Shown piece after piece: positions 47,131 through 56,868 of a stretch of 64,000 nt of DNA. Origin of the DNA: Agrocybe praecox (Eukaryota > Basidiomycota > Agaricomycetes > Agaricales > Agrocybaceae); NCBI GenBank assembly GCA_964017145.1, contig OZ024840.1:4830401-4894400 (forward strand). Direction: 5' to 3'. The notes under the pieces are model-generated. The model was given only the letters and a program-made list of their open reading frames with translations, was not told where the DNA came from and searched no databases. The translations under genes and the position numbers were made by a program. How positions within the stretch are numbered: the first letter of the stretch is position 1; each line of letters begins with the position of its first letter.

Positions 47131-48085
47131 CAGATGATATATGTGTGTTTTTGCAATGCAGAAATGTGGATGTGATACCTATATGTAAGTTAATCATGAA
47201 GATACAAATGGGAAGTGCATAAAGTTTCAGTAAGCATTAAGAATAACATGTTTGGATCAATATCATCCTTTTATCTTACATTGATATGTGGAATGCAGGT
47301 ACCGTGAGCACTAGCAGTAGCGCCCATTTATTTTCTGCACATCTATTTCAGCTCATAACTTATACATATGGTAGAGCAAATATTATACAATACATAGTCA
47401 TCTCCTCAAAACATCTATGTGCAATTGACAACTGGCAGCATCCTGTCTGGATCTCTGTACTATCCAATAACAATATTAACATGGCATACATTCAAATAGG
47501 GAAAACAGGAGACTAGAGAGGTGCAAAGTTCAATAAGCACCAGGATAATTAATCTACAATCATTCATACTCTTATAATATGGTATGTAGATATATAATCA
47601 TGTGCTTGGAATCAATTTCATTGGCGCTTATAATTGTTACAGCTGGAAGCTCCTACATATGTGCTGTCTACATGAAGTAGATGTGGACAATTAGTGCCCA
47701 GTATTGTGTCTTATCAATGCATCATGTTGTAAAGTATATAGTACGTGGTTTTAAGGAGTGGTAAACACATTGACATTCAATGTAGATGCATTGTGAAATT
47801 ACACATTTTATGATGCTTGAGGCGGCACATTCTTTGCTGCAATGTGAGCTATTTATTTTATGTACAGTTGATAAATTTACTGCTTCCCTGCAGCCAATGT
47901 ACCACTGATATTGTATACCATACAGTACCTGATTAAATATATAACACCAGTCGACAAAGATTGACCGGCGCAAATTGCAACGCATTTAACAGCTCTAACA
48001 TGTGTTTACCATTTTATTCCTTATGCAGTGAAATAAGTGGTGGAGTATTAAGGAAAACTTATTTATATTATGCTTGACAATGGAC
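47131..48085. other. A/T-rich region, no gene recognised
   Basis: No coding or repeat feature could be supported up to the target-site duplication of the chromovirus at 48086. Confidence 0.4.
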
Positions 48086-48090
48086 ATCTG

Positions 48091-48555
48091 TGTCAGGGTT
48101 TCCCCTATTTTTCCTTATTTTTCTATATTTATTTCGCATTTTTCCTTTTGTAGATATGTAGATATCTTATCTGTTTCATATCTTTGATTATCTCTTGATT
48201 ATCTCTTGATTACCATTTGATTAGATAATTATCACTTTAATTTCCCATGAGCATAGCCTCATCCATTCTACATCATTCCACATCATTCTTTTACTTTCTT
48301 TATGATGTCATTGCTTTACTCATCATTCTTTTCTATGATGTCATGTAGGAATATTCTAGAATAGCTGTAGGGTATATATACTGGACATGTATGTAGCTGT
48401 AGCCCCAGCTTCAATCTCTTAGGATATCCACTATCATTGGTGTGATCTCTTAGAACCATCGAGTTTCTCTCTCTCTCTTCATCTCTCTCTCTCTCTCTCT
48501 CTTGCTTTGTCTTTGTTGGTGGCCTTGTTACACTGATCTTAGTGTTGCCCTGACA
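48091..48555 (+). repeat. left LTR
   Basis: It starts TGTCAGGG and ends CCCTGACA, giving a short terminal inverted repeat. TATATATAC near 48373 may be the core promoter. A TC microsatellite lies near the 3' end. Confidence 0.93.
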
Positions 48556-48659
48556 GAAGATTGAAGCTATCTCAGACAACCCTACCACTCAGTATCCATC
48601 ATCTCACATTTATCTACACCAATCTATTCATCTCTTGTCTCTACTTTATCTGCACCAAG

Positions 48660-49730
48660 ATGGACACTACCACTACCTCTACCACTACTCTTCCCTCTGT
48701 GGAGGAGCTCCTTCAACAAATATCTCTCCTTACCCAGGAGGTGGCTCTCTTAAGGCAGCAGCAGCAACAGTCAGTCACACCTCCAACTACTCAATCACCA
48801 TTCTCCTCTGCTGCTAGAGAAGTCCATCCTCCCCTTGCCAGTCATGGTCCCTTTACCTTTGGTTCACAGTCTGGAATCAAAGTTTCCCCTCCTGAACCAT
48901 TTGATGGTTCAATGCAGAAAGCAGAAACCTTTCTCAGCCAACTAAAGTTATATTTCTATGGAAAGGGCATCACAGATGACCTTCAAAAGGTTGTTTGTGC
49001 TCTTTCCTATATGAAAGAAGGTACTGCTGGGAAATGGGCACTTGACAAGACTAAAATTCTGGATGGAGATTATTCCAAAGAGGGCCTTTGGGATGATTTT
49101 GTCTATGAATTTAGGGAAGTCTTTGGAGATCCAGACCCTGCAAGCACAGCCAGGCATAAAATGAATCTTCTGAAGCAGGGGAGTCAAACTGCTGATGAAT
49201 ATGTGGCTAGCTTTAGGGAATTGGTCTCTGATACTGGGTACAATGATGCTGCTTTGGTTGAGAAGTTTCATACTGGGTTAAACAGATCACTCAGGGAAAA
49301 AGTTTACAATGTCCCTGATATGCCTAAGACTCTGAATGGCTGGATCTCATGGGCTACCAAGCTGGACAGGCAGTGGAGACAGATGGAAGCCTTTAACAAG
49401 TCTACCTCTACTACCTCTTCTCCCTTCTCAGAGGCTCCTAAGTCTCAGCCTAAGCCAGCAGCCCCCAGTCCTTCTCCCTTTTCAAGCAGTCAGAGAGGTT
49501 TTGTTGCTCAGGCAAAGCAACCAGATGTTATTCCCATGGAAGTTGACTCTGGATGGAGGTCAGTCAGGTCTCTTATCTGCTTCAAATGCAGAAAACAAGG
49601 ACATAAGGCTGCTGACTGTAGATCCTCAGTTAACATTAATGCCATGAACCATGAGGAGTTGAAAGACTTCTATGGGAAACTCATCAAGGAAGAAGAAGGA
49701 CAATCACAAGAACAGAAGAAGAATTTTTAG
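48660..49730 (+). CDS. Gag polyprotein of the chromovirus
   Basis: Gag forms the particle that packages the element's RNA. The first ATG is at 48660 (MDTTTTSTTTLPSVEEL); the frame is open further upstream but has no ATG there. A Gln-rich stretch is followed by the retrotransposon Gag core (PFDGSMQKAETFLSQLKLYF, then WDDFVYEFREVFGDPD and GSQTADEYVASFRELVSDTG). Near the C-terminus a single CCHC zinc knuckle, CFKCRKQGHKAADC, binds nucleic acid. The length is about 356 residues. Pol lies in the -1 frame a few bases after the stop, so Pol must be made by frameshift or reinitiation. Confidence 0.93.
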   Translation: MDTTTTSTTTLPSVEELLQQISLLTQEVALLRQQQQQSVTPPTTQSPFSSAAREVHPPLASHGPFTFGSQSGIKVSPPEPFDGSMQKAETFLSQLKLYFYGKGITDDLQKVVCALSYMKEGTAGKWALDKTKILDGDYSKEGLWDDFVYEFREVFGDPDPASTARHKMNLLKQGSQTADEYVASFRELVSDTGYNDAALVEKFHTGLNRSLREKVYNVPDMPKTLNGWISWATKLDRQWRQMEAFNKSTSTTSSPFSEAPKSQPKPAAPSPSPFSSSQRGFVAQAKQPDVIPMEVDSGWRSVRSLICFKCRKQGHKAADCRSSVNINAMNHEELKDFYGKLIKEEEGQSQEQKKNF

Positions 49731-49741
49731 AGGCACCATTG

Positions 49742-52700
49742 ATGAAGGACATGTCCCAATGGAATAGATTTAATATATTAGAAGATGAAAATGATAAAGT
49801 CAATCCCACCTCTTCTGAATCTGATACAGAAATCATGTCCTCAAATTCTGATTCTTCCCTTTCTTCTACTCCTGAGAGGATATACATCTTAGGACATAAG
49901 CCAAAAGCCTCCACCCATCTGTCAGTCATTCTCAAGACAATGGACACAGGAAAAAGGCTGTCTGTAGATGCTTTGCTTGACTCTGGAGCTACTGGTCTTT
50001 TTCTGGACACTGGGTTTGTAAAATACCATAATCTCAACACAAGGAAACTTCCTAGAGCCATTCCAGTCTACAATGTTGATGGTACTCTCAACAAAAGTGG
50101 CTCTATTCATGAAGAAGTAGACTTGATTATGGTGTATAAGAACCATACAGAAAAGGCTACCTTTGCTGTTTGTGACTTGGGAGACAAGACTGCTATTATT
50201 GGACATACCTGGCTCTATCTACACAATCCTGATGTCAACTGGAAATCAGGTGATGTTCAGTTTACTAGATGTCCATCTGACTGCCACATGGAAGTGATTA
50301 GAGCCAGGGGAAAGAAACAGAGGATAGCTGCAGTACAGAGAAGACAGCTCCCTCAGTTTGATGATGAAGGTGTAGATCTTGTAGATCAGTCACCTGATTA
50401 TGACTCTGAGATTGAGCCTGAAGATAGAATTTTTATTTCTTATCTCCATCCTCAGAAGCAGTCTATCAATGCTACCTCAACTGTGTCTCAGAAATTGGCA
50501 GAAGAGTCTCACCAACAGGCTGAATCCCCAAAGAAGACCTTTGAAGAAGCTGTTCCAAAACACTATCATCAATTTAAAGGAGTTTTTTCAAAAGAATCCT
50601 TTGATAGGCTACCTGACAGAAAGCCTTGTGATCATGCTATTGAGCTAAAGCCTGGGTCTGAGCCTTACACATCAAAGATTTATCCTTTTTCCCCCAATGA
50701 GCAAAAGGAGCTTGATGCTTTTTTAGAGGAGAATCTGAAGTCTGGTAGGGTTAGACCATCCAAGTCACCTATGGCATCCCCTGTGTTCTTTGTTAAGAAG
50801 AAGGATGGCTCTCTTAGACTGGTCCAGGACTACAGGAAGCTAAATGAAATGACCATTAAGAACTCTTACCCTTTACCTCTCATTTCTGACATCATTACCA
50901 AACTCAGCAAAGCCAAGTATTTCACCAAGCTGGATGTCAGGTGGGGCTTTAACAATGTTAGAGTTAAGGAAGGGGATGAGTGGAAGGCAGCTTTCAGAAC
51001 CAATAGAGGGCTGTTTGAATCACTGGTCATGTTCTTTGGCTTAACCAATAGTCCTGCAACTTTCCAAACTATGATGAATGACATCTTTATAGAGCTTATT
51101 GATGGCAATGTGGTCATTGTCTACATGGATGACATATTGGTCTTCACTGAGACTCTGGATCATCATAGGGAGGTGGTCAAGAAGGTCTTGCAAATCCTGG
51201 AAGACAACAAACTCTACCTTAAAGCAGAAAAATGTGAATTTGAAAAAGAAAAGATTGAATATCTTGGACTTATCATTTCACAGGGCAAGATTGAAATGGA
51301 CCCTGTCAAGGTAGAGGGAGTTTCCAAATGGCCTGAACCTGAAAATGTCAAGGATGTTTAATCATTCTTGGGATTTGTCAACTTCTACAGAAGGTTCATA
51401 GAGGATTTTGCAGACATTGCCAAGCCACTTTATGAATTGACAAAGAAAGAAACAGTCTGGAGATGGGGACTTAGACATCAGGAAGCATTTGACCAGCTAA
51501 AGCTTAAGGTCACATCCTCCCCTGTTTTAATCTTCCCAAATGACAACAAACCTTATAAAGTTGAAGCAGATAGCTCTGATTATGCTACTGGAGCTGTGTT
51601 GTCTCAGGAAGGTTTGGATGGAAAATGGCATCCTGTAGCCTTTATGTCTAAGTCTCTCTCTGAAGTAGAAAGGAATTATGAGATCCATGACAAGGAAATG
51701 CTGGCTATTATTAGAGCACTAGATGAATGGAGACATTATCTTGAAGGGACTCAACATACCTTTGAGATTTGGACAGATCACAAGAATCTAGAGTACTTTA
51801 TGACTGCCCAGAAGTTAACCAGAAGGCAGGCCAGATGGTCACTCTTTTTGTCCAGATTTGATTTTTCTCTTCATCATAGGCCTGGTAAGAAGTCTTTAAA
51901 GCCAGATGCATTGTCTAGGAGATCAGACCATAACAAGGGGGAGAATGATAATGAAAATGTAGTTCTCCTCAAACCTTCCTACTTCAAGATCCAGGCTTTC
52001 AAACAGGGTCATACCACATTGGCTGGTCCAGAGACTGATCTTCTCAAGAAGATTAGAGAAGCAAAGGACTTTGATGAGAAAGTGGTCAAGGCAGTACAAG
52101 AGATGAAGAAGTCTTCAACCAAGAAGATAGATGGACAGGAATGGTCAGAGGAGCAAGGGCTTGTTCTCTACAGAGGAAAGGTGTATGTTCCAAAAGACAA
52201 AGACCTCAGAAGGAAAATTGTGGAACTGCATCATGATGCCTACATTGCTGGACATCCAGGAAAATGGAAGACAATAGAGTTAGTCTCTAGAAATTATTGG
52301 TGGCCAGGGATGTCCCATTATATTGCAGCCTACACCAGAGGATGTGATAGATGTAATAGGACTAAGACATTCCCTGCTAAACCTGTTGGCTTCCTGACTC
52401 CAACTGAGATTCCCTCTGATGTTTGGCAGACTATTTCTGTGGATTTTATCACTGGCTTACCTGAATGTCAAGGGTATAATGCCATTATGATAGTTGTAGA
52501 CAGGCTTAGCAAGATGATTCACATCATACCTACCACAGATGAGGTCACATCTGAAGGTACTGCTAAGCTCTACAGGGACTATGTCTGGAAATTGCATGGT
52601 CTACCTATCAAAATCATCTGTGATAGAGGTCCTCAGTTTGTCTCCAAGTTTATAAAAGAGCTCAACTCTATACTGGGTATTCAGACTGCTTCATCTACAG

Positions 52701-53620
52701 CCTACCATCCTCAAACTGATGGTCAGACTGAGAGAGTCAACCAAGAAGTAGAAAAATATCACAGGCTTTTCATAAATCATAGACAGGATGACCAGGTAGA
52801 ATGGTTGGCCTTGGCTGAATTTTTCTACCACAACAGAGTTCAGGCCTCTACCAGACAGACACCATTCATGCTCAACAATGGTAGACATCCAAGAATGGGC
52901 ACAGAACCTCTCAGAGACAGCAAGATGGACACTGTAGATATCTTTGTGAAAAGCATGGAAGAGGCCAGGAAAGAAGCAGAGTCTGCACTCAAAAAGGCTG
53001 CTGATGACATGGCTAGATTCTATGATAGAAACAGAGGTGCTCATACTGAGTACAAGGTTGGAGACATGGTTTGGCTAGATGGCAAGGATCTAAAGACTGA
53101 TAGGCTTTCCAAGAAATTGGATGACAAGAGATATGGACCATACAAAATCACCAAAGTTATTGGTTCAAATGCCTATGAGCTCCAACTGCCTAAAACCATG
53201 AAAATCCATCCAGTGTTCAATGTAGTTAAGCTCATGCCCTACCATCCTAATACTGTTGGAAGAAAGCCTCCCTCCAGACCTCCACCTGTTATTAAAGGAG
53301 AAAATCCTGAATGGGAAGTTGAATACATCAAGGACAGCAGATTATTCAGAAATAAGCTGCAGTACTTGGTTAAATGGAAAAACTATCCAAATGAAGAAAG
53401 CAGTTGGGAACCTGCTGAACATTTGAAGAAGGCAGCTAAATCAATCAAGAAATTTTATGCAAAACACCCTGCTGCTCCCAGGAAAATTTCTGCTTTCACT
53501 TTTGATAGACTTTCATTTTCTCCTTTAATTAATTTTACTGAACCTCCACCTCCTCTGAAACCCTCCAAACTCAGTCATATATGTGCACATTGTGGGAAAT
53601 GTGCCTTAGAGAGGGGGTGA
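49742..53620 (+). pseudogene. Pol polyprotein of the chromovirus, one in-frame stop
   Basis: Domains in order: aspartic protease (LLDSGATGLFLD, about residue 79), reverse transcriptase (RLVQDYRKLNEMT to VYMDDILVF, with YMDD near 460), RNase H (VEADSSDYATGAVLSQ), integrase zinc finger (ELHHDAYIAGHPGK and GCDRCNRTK), DDE core (VDFITGLPE, CDRGPQFVSK and TDGQTERVNQE), and a C-terminal chromodomain (EWEVEYIKDSRLFRNKLQYL, then VKWKNYPNEESSWEPAEHL). The chromodomain should direct integration to marked chromatin. The full frame spans 1,292 codons before the terminal TGA. It is broken only by a TAA at 51359-51361, in the connection after RT just before SFLGFVNFYRRFI. All other landmarks are intact. 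Confidence 0.93.
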
Positions 53621-54086
53621 TGTCAGGGTTTCCCCTATTTTTCCTTATTTTTCTATATTTATTTCGCATTTTTCCCTTTTGTAGATATGTAGATATCTTA
53701 TCTGTTTCATATCTTTGATTATCTCTTGATTATCTCTTGATTATCATTTGATTAGATACTTATCACTTTAATTTCCCATGAGCATAGCCTCATCCATTCT
53801 ACATCATTCCACATCATTCTTTTACTTTCTTTATGATGTCATTCCCTTATTCATCATTCCTTTCTATGATGTCGTGGAGGAATCTTCTAGAATAGCTGTA
53901 GGGTATATATACTGGACATGTATGTAGCTGTAGCCCCAGCTTCAATCTCTTAGGATATCCACTATCATTGGTGTGATCTCTTAGAACCATCGAGTTTCTC
54001 TCTCTCTCTTCATCTCTCTCTCTCTCTCTCTCTTGCTTTGTCTTTGTTGGTGGCCTTGTCACACTGATCTTAGTGTTGCCCTGACA
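53621..54086 (+). repeat. right LTR
   Basis: It is nearly identical to the left LTR and ends CCCTGACA before the ATCTG target duplication. Differences include an extra C early in the LTR and a cluster of changes near 53843-53885. Confidence 0.93.
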
Positions 54087-54091
54087 ATCTG

Positions 54092-54915
54092 TGAAGTACC
54101 TTTTGCCTTGTACTTTCCAAATAACTACTGTGCTGTCCTTGCCAGCAGGCCATTTCCATAATACTATAAGATTAAATATAGAAATACAGATTCACTGTTC
54201 AATACATATTCAGGTGCACCGCACTATGCGCCAATTTTAATATATATACAGCCTTGTATTATTACAGCTTCCATGTGGCGCCTTGCACACCGCGCAAGGG
54301 GATAAAAGAGCAGAACAACTGCATATAAATTGAATATGAATGGAAAGAAGAAGATAAGAAGCTACACATACAGCACAATAATTCCTGGTATCTGTATTTC
54401 AGGAGCCCAAGGCAGCACTGCATAAACCACATTGAGAAAGTGACATCATTATCTAAAGTTTTCAATTTTCAAGGAGGCAAAGAGGCGCCCATTGCGGCGT
54501 GCTGTATTTTTAATTTTAAAGAAAATTGTTGCTCATGTCTCATTCTTGGGCGGCGTGCATGGCGACAGAATATACAGTGTACTAATGATTGTTTAATTGT
54601 CTAATGAAGGATTCTGTGCCATTTATGGAAGTTAAATCAATTTTATCTACATTATATACTGTCAGATGCAGCATGTCATCTGGGTACATATTGTGTGCAT
54701 CATCATCAGGGAAACCTATTTTGGTCTGAGGGCACGTGAAGAAATTGATGGACTGATCCAATCTTGGTGACTCCCTTTGCATCTTTCTGAGACTTTGGGA
54801 ATATTTGGGAAATTTTTTCATATCTTTGATTACCAAACTGTCTTTTAGGCTCTTTCTAAGATTCCAGGAGCTATCTTTGGATTTTTGTTCTAAGTGCTGT
54901 ACTAGACGGTATTTA
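54092..54915. other. A/T-rich region with a dispersed repeat
   Basis: No gene is recognised. The part 54705-54895 is the second copy of the repeat at 43325-43500. Confidence 0.5.
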
Positions 54916-55593
54916 CTAGTATATAGTTTGGTAGCTATATTTACTGAGCCAATTACTAATAAAAAAAGTATCACACAGATCAAGTACAGTAGTCAATGTC
55001 CATGACAAAGGAACTGATGCTTCATTGCCAAATTTTGGAAATAACATGCAGCTTTGATGTATATTTTCCAATGGAATAATTCCCCCTTGAATGTGGTTTG
55101 ACTTAGTTTGAGGACACTTTTTGACACGGTACATCATTCCATGTCTTGGTTCAGCGGCAGAAGTAAAAGCAGTATACCATTCCACAAATGCAAGTGGTCC
55201 TTTTGGCCAATCTTTTGGTGCAGGTTGTGGACCAATAAAAGTTGACAGAATTTGCAGTAGAGTGAAAATTACTCGCACACGCCCTGTCCTTGTGCCAATA
55301 AGGCTCGTTGTCTCAGCGGTGTCTTTTGTAACAACAACGACGGAATCAAAGCATCCATTGGGCATTGACCTTGAGGAAGGAATAGCCTTAACTATATCTT
55401 TCTCCACAGTGCTGTCCTTGTCTTCAACATCAATTGGGTGAAAGCGAAACATGTTATATGTGTTTATAGTGGTGAAGGGAAGTTGATAATTTTCTAAATT
55501 TGGTATTGTCGTCCTTTCCGAAGTAAGGTTATTGAGAAAGACTTTCAGGAGCCATATACTTGGCGCTCGCCACCATACATTCTTCATGGTCAA
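54916..55593 (-). pseudogene. Plavaka-type transposase, C-terminal relic
   Basis: The minus-strand frame contains NTYNMFRFHPIDVEDKD, FDSVVVVTKDTAE, GTRTGRVRVIFTLL, FVEWYTAF, then GMMYRVKK, IIPLENIHQSCMLFPKFGNE and TVLDLCDTFFISNWLSKYS. This matches the end of Agaricomycete Plavaka (CACTA-like) transposases, where VV..., ARV.LFF, LVEW, H...I..FG and LD.F..FYVN+ occur in this order. The catalytic part is missing upstream, because host sequence begins at about 55600. It is unrelated in position to the large Plavaka element at 56560-61797. Confidence 0.62.
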
Positions 55594-56136
55594 TTGAACA
55601 GCACAACGAGGAAACTTGCACCTGAATGACCCGCAACTACGATTTCCACAAGCAGTACACTCGGTCTCATACGTACCTCTTTCAAGGTTACGGCGCGGAA
55701 GAAGATTCTCTTATTTCCTCTCAATCCTGCGGCTGTAACGACTGGTTTCGAGCAGTGCGAGTGCGATATACGTGCCCGACGCGAGCGACTGTGTGGCCTG
55801 CAAGTACCTAGTAAAGGCTTCGAAAACAACACAAGATATAAAGCTCGGTTACATACCCACAATATCTAACCGAAGCTCTCCTATTGCACCGGCATCGCTC
55901 GGTAAGGAGATCATCCCCAAGAGTATGTTCGTCCAACTTCGTTTCTTCTTCCCGAGGCTTATTACTAAGGCTTTTTATATTTTACAGGTTTGATGACATT
56001 CTCGTCTCGTGGTGGTGGTGGAATTCGTATAAAATGAGGAAGGAACTACGAGAGTTGGGTTGATTTAAGTGGCTCGTAACTTTCTTGATTCAACTCTTCG
56101 ACGTATGTGCTAGTTACAAGCCTATCTATCTAGAGT
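55594..56136. other. upstream region of the truncated GHR gene
   Basis: The stretch is richer in CpG than its left neighbour, so it is probably host DNA. It should hold the promoter of the gene at 56137. Open frames on both strands show no family. Confidence 0.4.
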
Positions 56137-56560
56137 ATGTCTGCACCTTCCAGGAACCCAGATGGCTCGTTCAAGCCCGTCCCTTCGTCATTCCGGAATT
56201 TCATAAAGAAGGGGGGTAAACACGAGCCTGAGAGAGGTGTGTGGTGTTGTGTATGTTCATCAGAGATGATTCTTTGGACTGATAGAACGTTCTTTTCAGA
56301 TCGATATCATCTCTACGTCGCGAAGATCTGTCGTACGTTTGTTTGATGTGATATGTAAATGAGATGCTGACGATACGACGGTGTTCATTCTAGCTTGGGC
56401 GACGCGAGCTTTGATATTGAGGCAGCTCAAGGGACTGGAAGATATTATTTGTGAGTGATAGCATACAGAGCTTGATGCATAGACCGAAGGCTAACCAAAA
56501 AATTCTTCTATTGCGCACACGCAGCTCTAACCGTGCTCTCCCCACATCAGGAAAATGTCC
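56137..56560 (+). pseudogene. glutathionyl-hydroquinone reductase (Xi-class GST, Ecm4/YqjG-like), truncated N-terminal part
   Basis: The enzyme class reduces glutathionyl-hydroquinones and is common in lignin-degrading fungi. Exons 56137-56236, 56300-56332 and 56394-56450, plus the start of a fourth at 56525, join in frame. They give NPDGSFKPVPSSFRNFI, then DRYHLYVAKICPWATRALIL, then RQLKGLEDIISLTVLSPH. The active-site Cys lies in CPWAT (about residue 44), the family signature. About 20 residues after that the frame ends, and the sequence changes to transposon-like DNA at roughly 56550-56575. About four-fifths of the usual 320-360 residue protein is therefore missing from this window. Confidence 0.8.
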
Positions 56561-56574
56561 GGTTCTTCTTTTGA

Positions 56575-56760
56575 ATCTTTCTGGTCTTTGTAGAGCTGCG
56601 AGAGACATGAAAGACGTAAAGACGTAAGGTCTTTTCAAAGTGAGGTACATGTCTTTGAAAGAATTGTAGCGTCTTTCAAAGAGGGTCACATATTTACTAA
56701 GACTAACAGTGTCTTTACAGAGACTATCTTTATACTTACAGTAGAGCTTTTCGAAGGCCT
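56575..56760. repeat. cluster of subterminal motifs at the left end of the Plavaka element
   Basis: Short related motifs occur six or more times in both orientations: GTCTTTGAAAGA, GTCTTTCAAAGAG, GTCTTTACAGAG, TCTTTTCAAAGTG and CTTTTCGAAGGCC. CACTA-group elements typically carry such transposase-binding repeats just inside their ends. Confidence 0.6.
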
Positions 56761-56868
56761 TTGCATAAGGATGTAGGAATGTATTTTCATAAATTTTGAT
56801 TCATATTTGCAACGCAATGAAACAAACAATGATTATTGATAAGAAAAGTATACTAAGTGATTAATCGA

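Larger units (their letters stand above)
48091..54086 (+). mobile_element. complete Ty3/Gypsy LTR retrotransposon of the chromovirus clade
   Basis: Two LTRs (48091-48555 and 53621-54086) enclose gag and pol. The duplicated target ATCTG is intact at 48086-48090 and 54087-54091. A purine tract, AGAGAGGGGGTGA, precedes the right LTR. By eye the LTRs differ at about ten positions and one single-base indel, so the insertion is not very recent but not ancient. The internal region (48556-53620) contains no CG dinucleotide. Pol carries one in-frame stop. Confidence 0.95.

Noticed and set aside
48561..48659. Upstream extension of the gag frame
   Set aside because: The frame is open but starts without ATG and lies only a few bases after the LTR. 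The first ATG at 48660 fits gag N-termini better.
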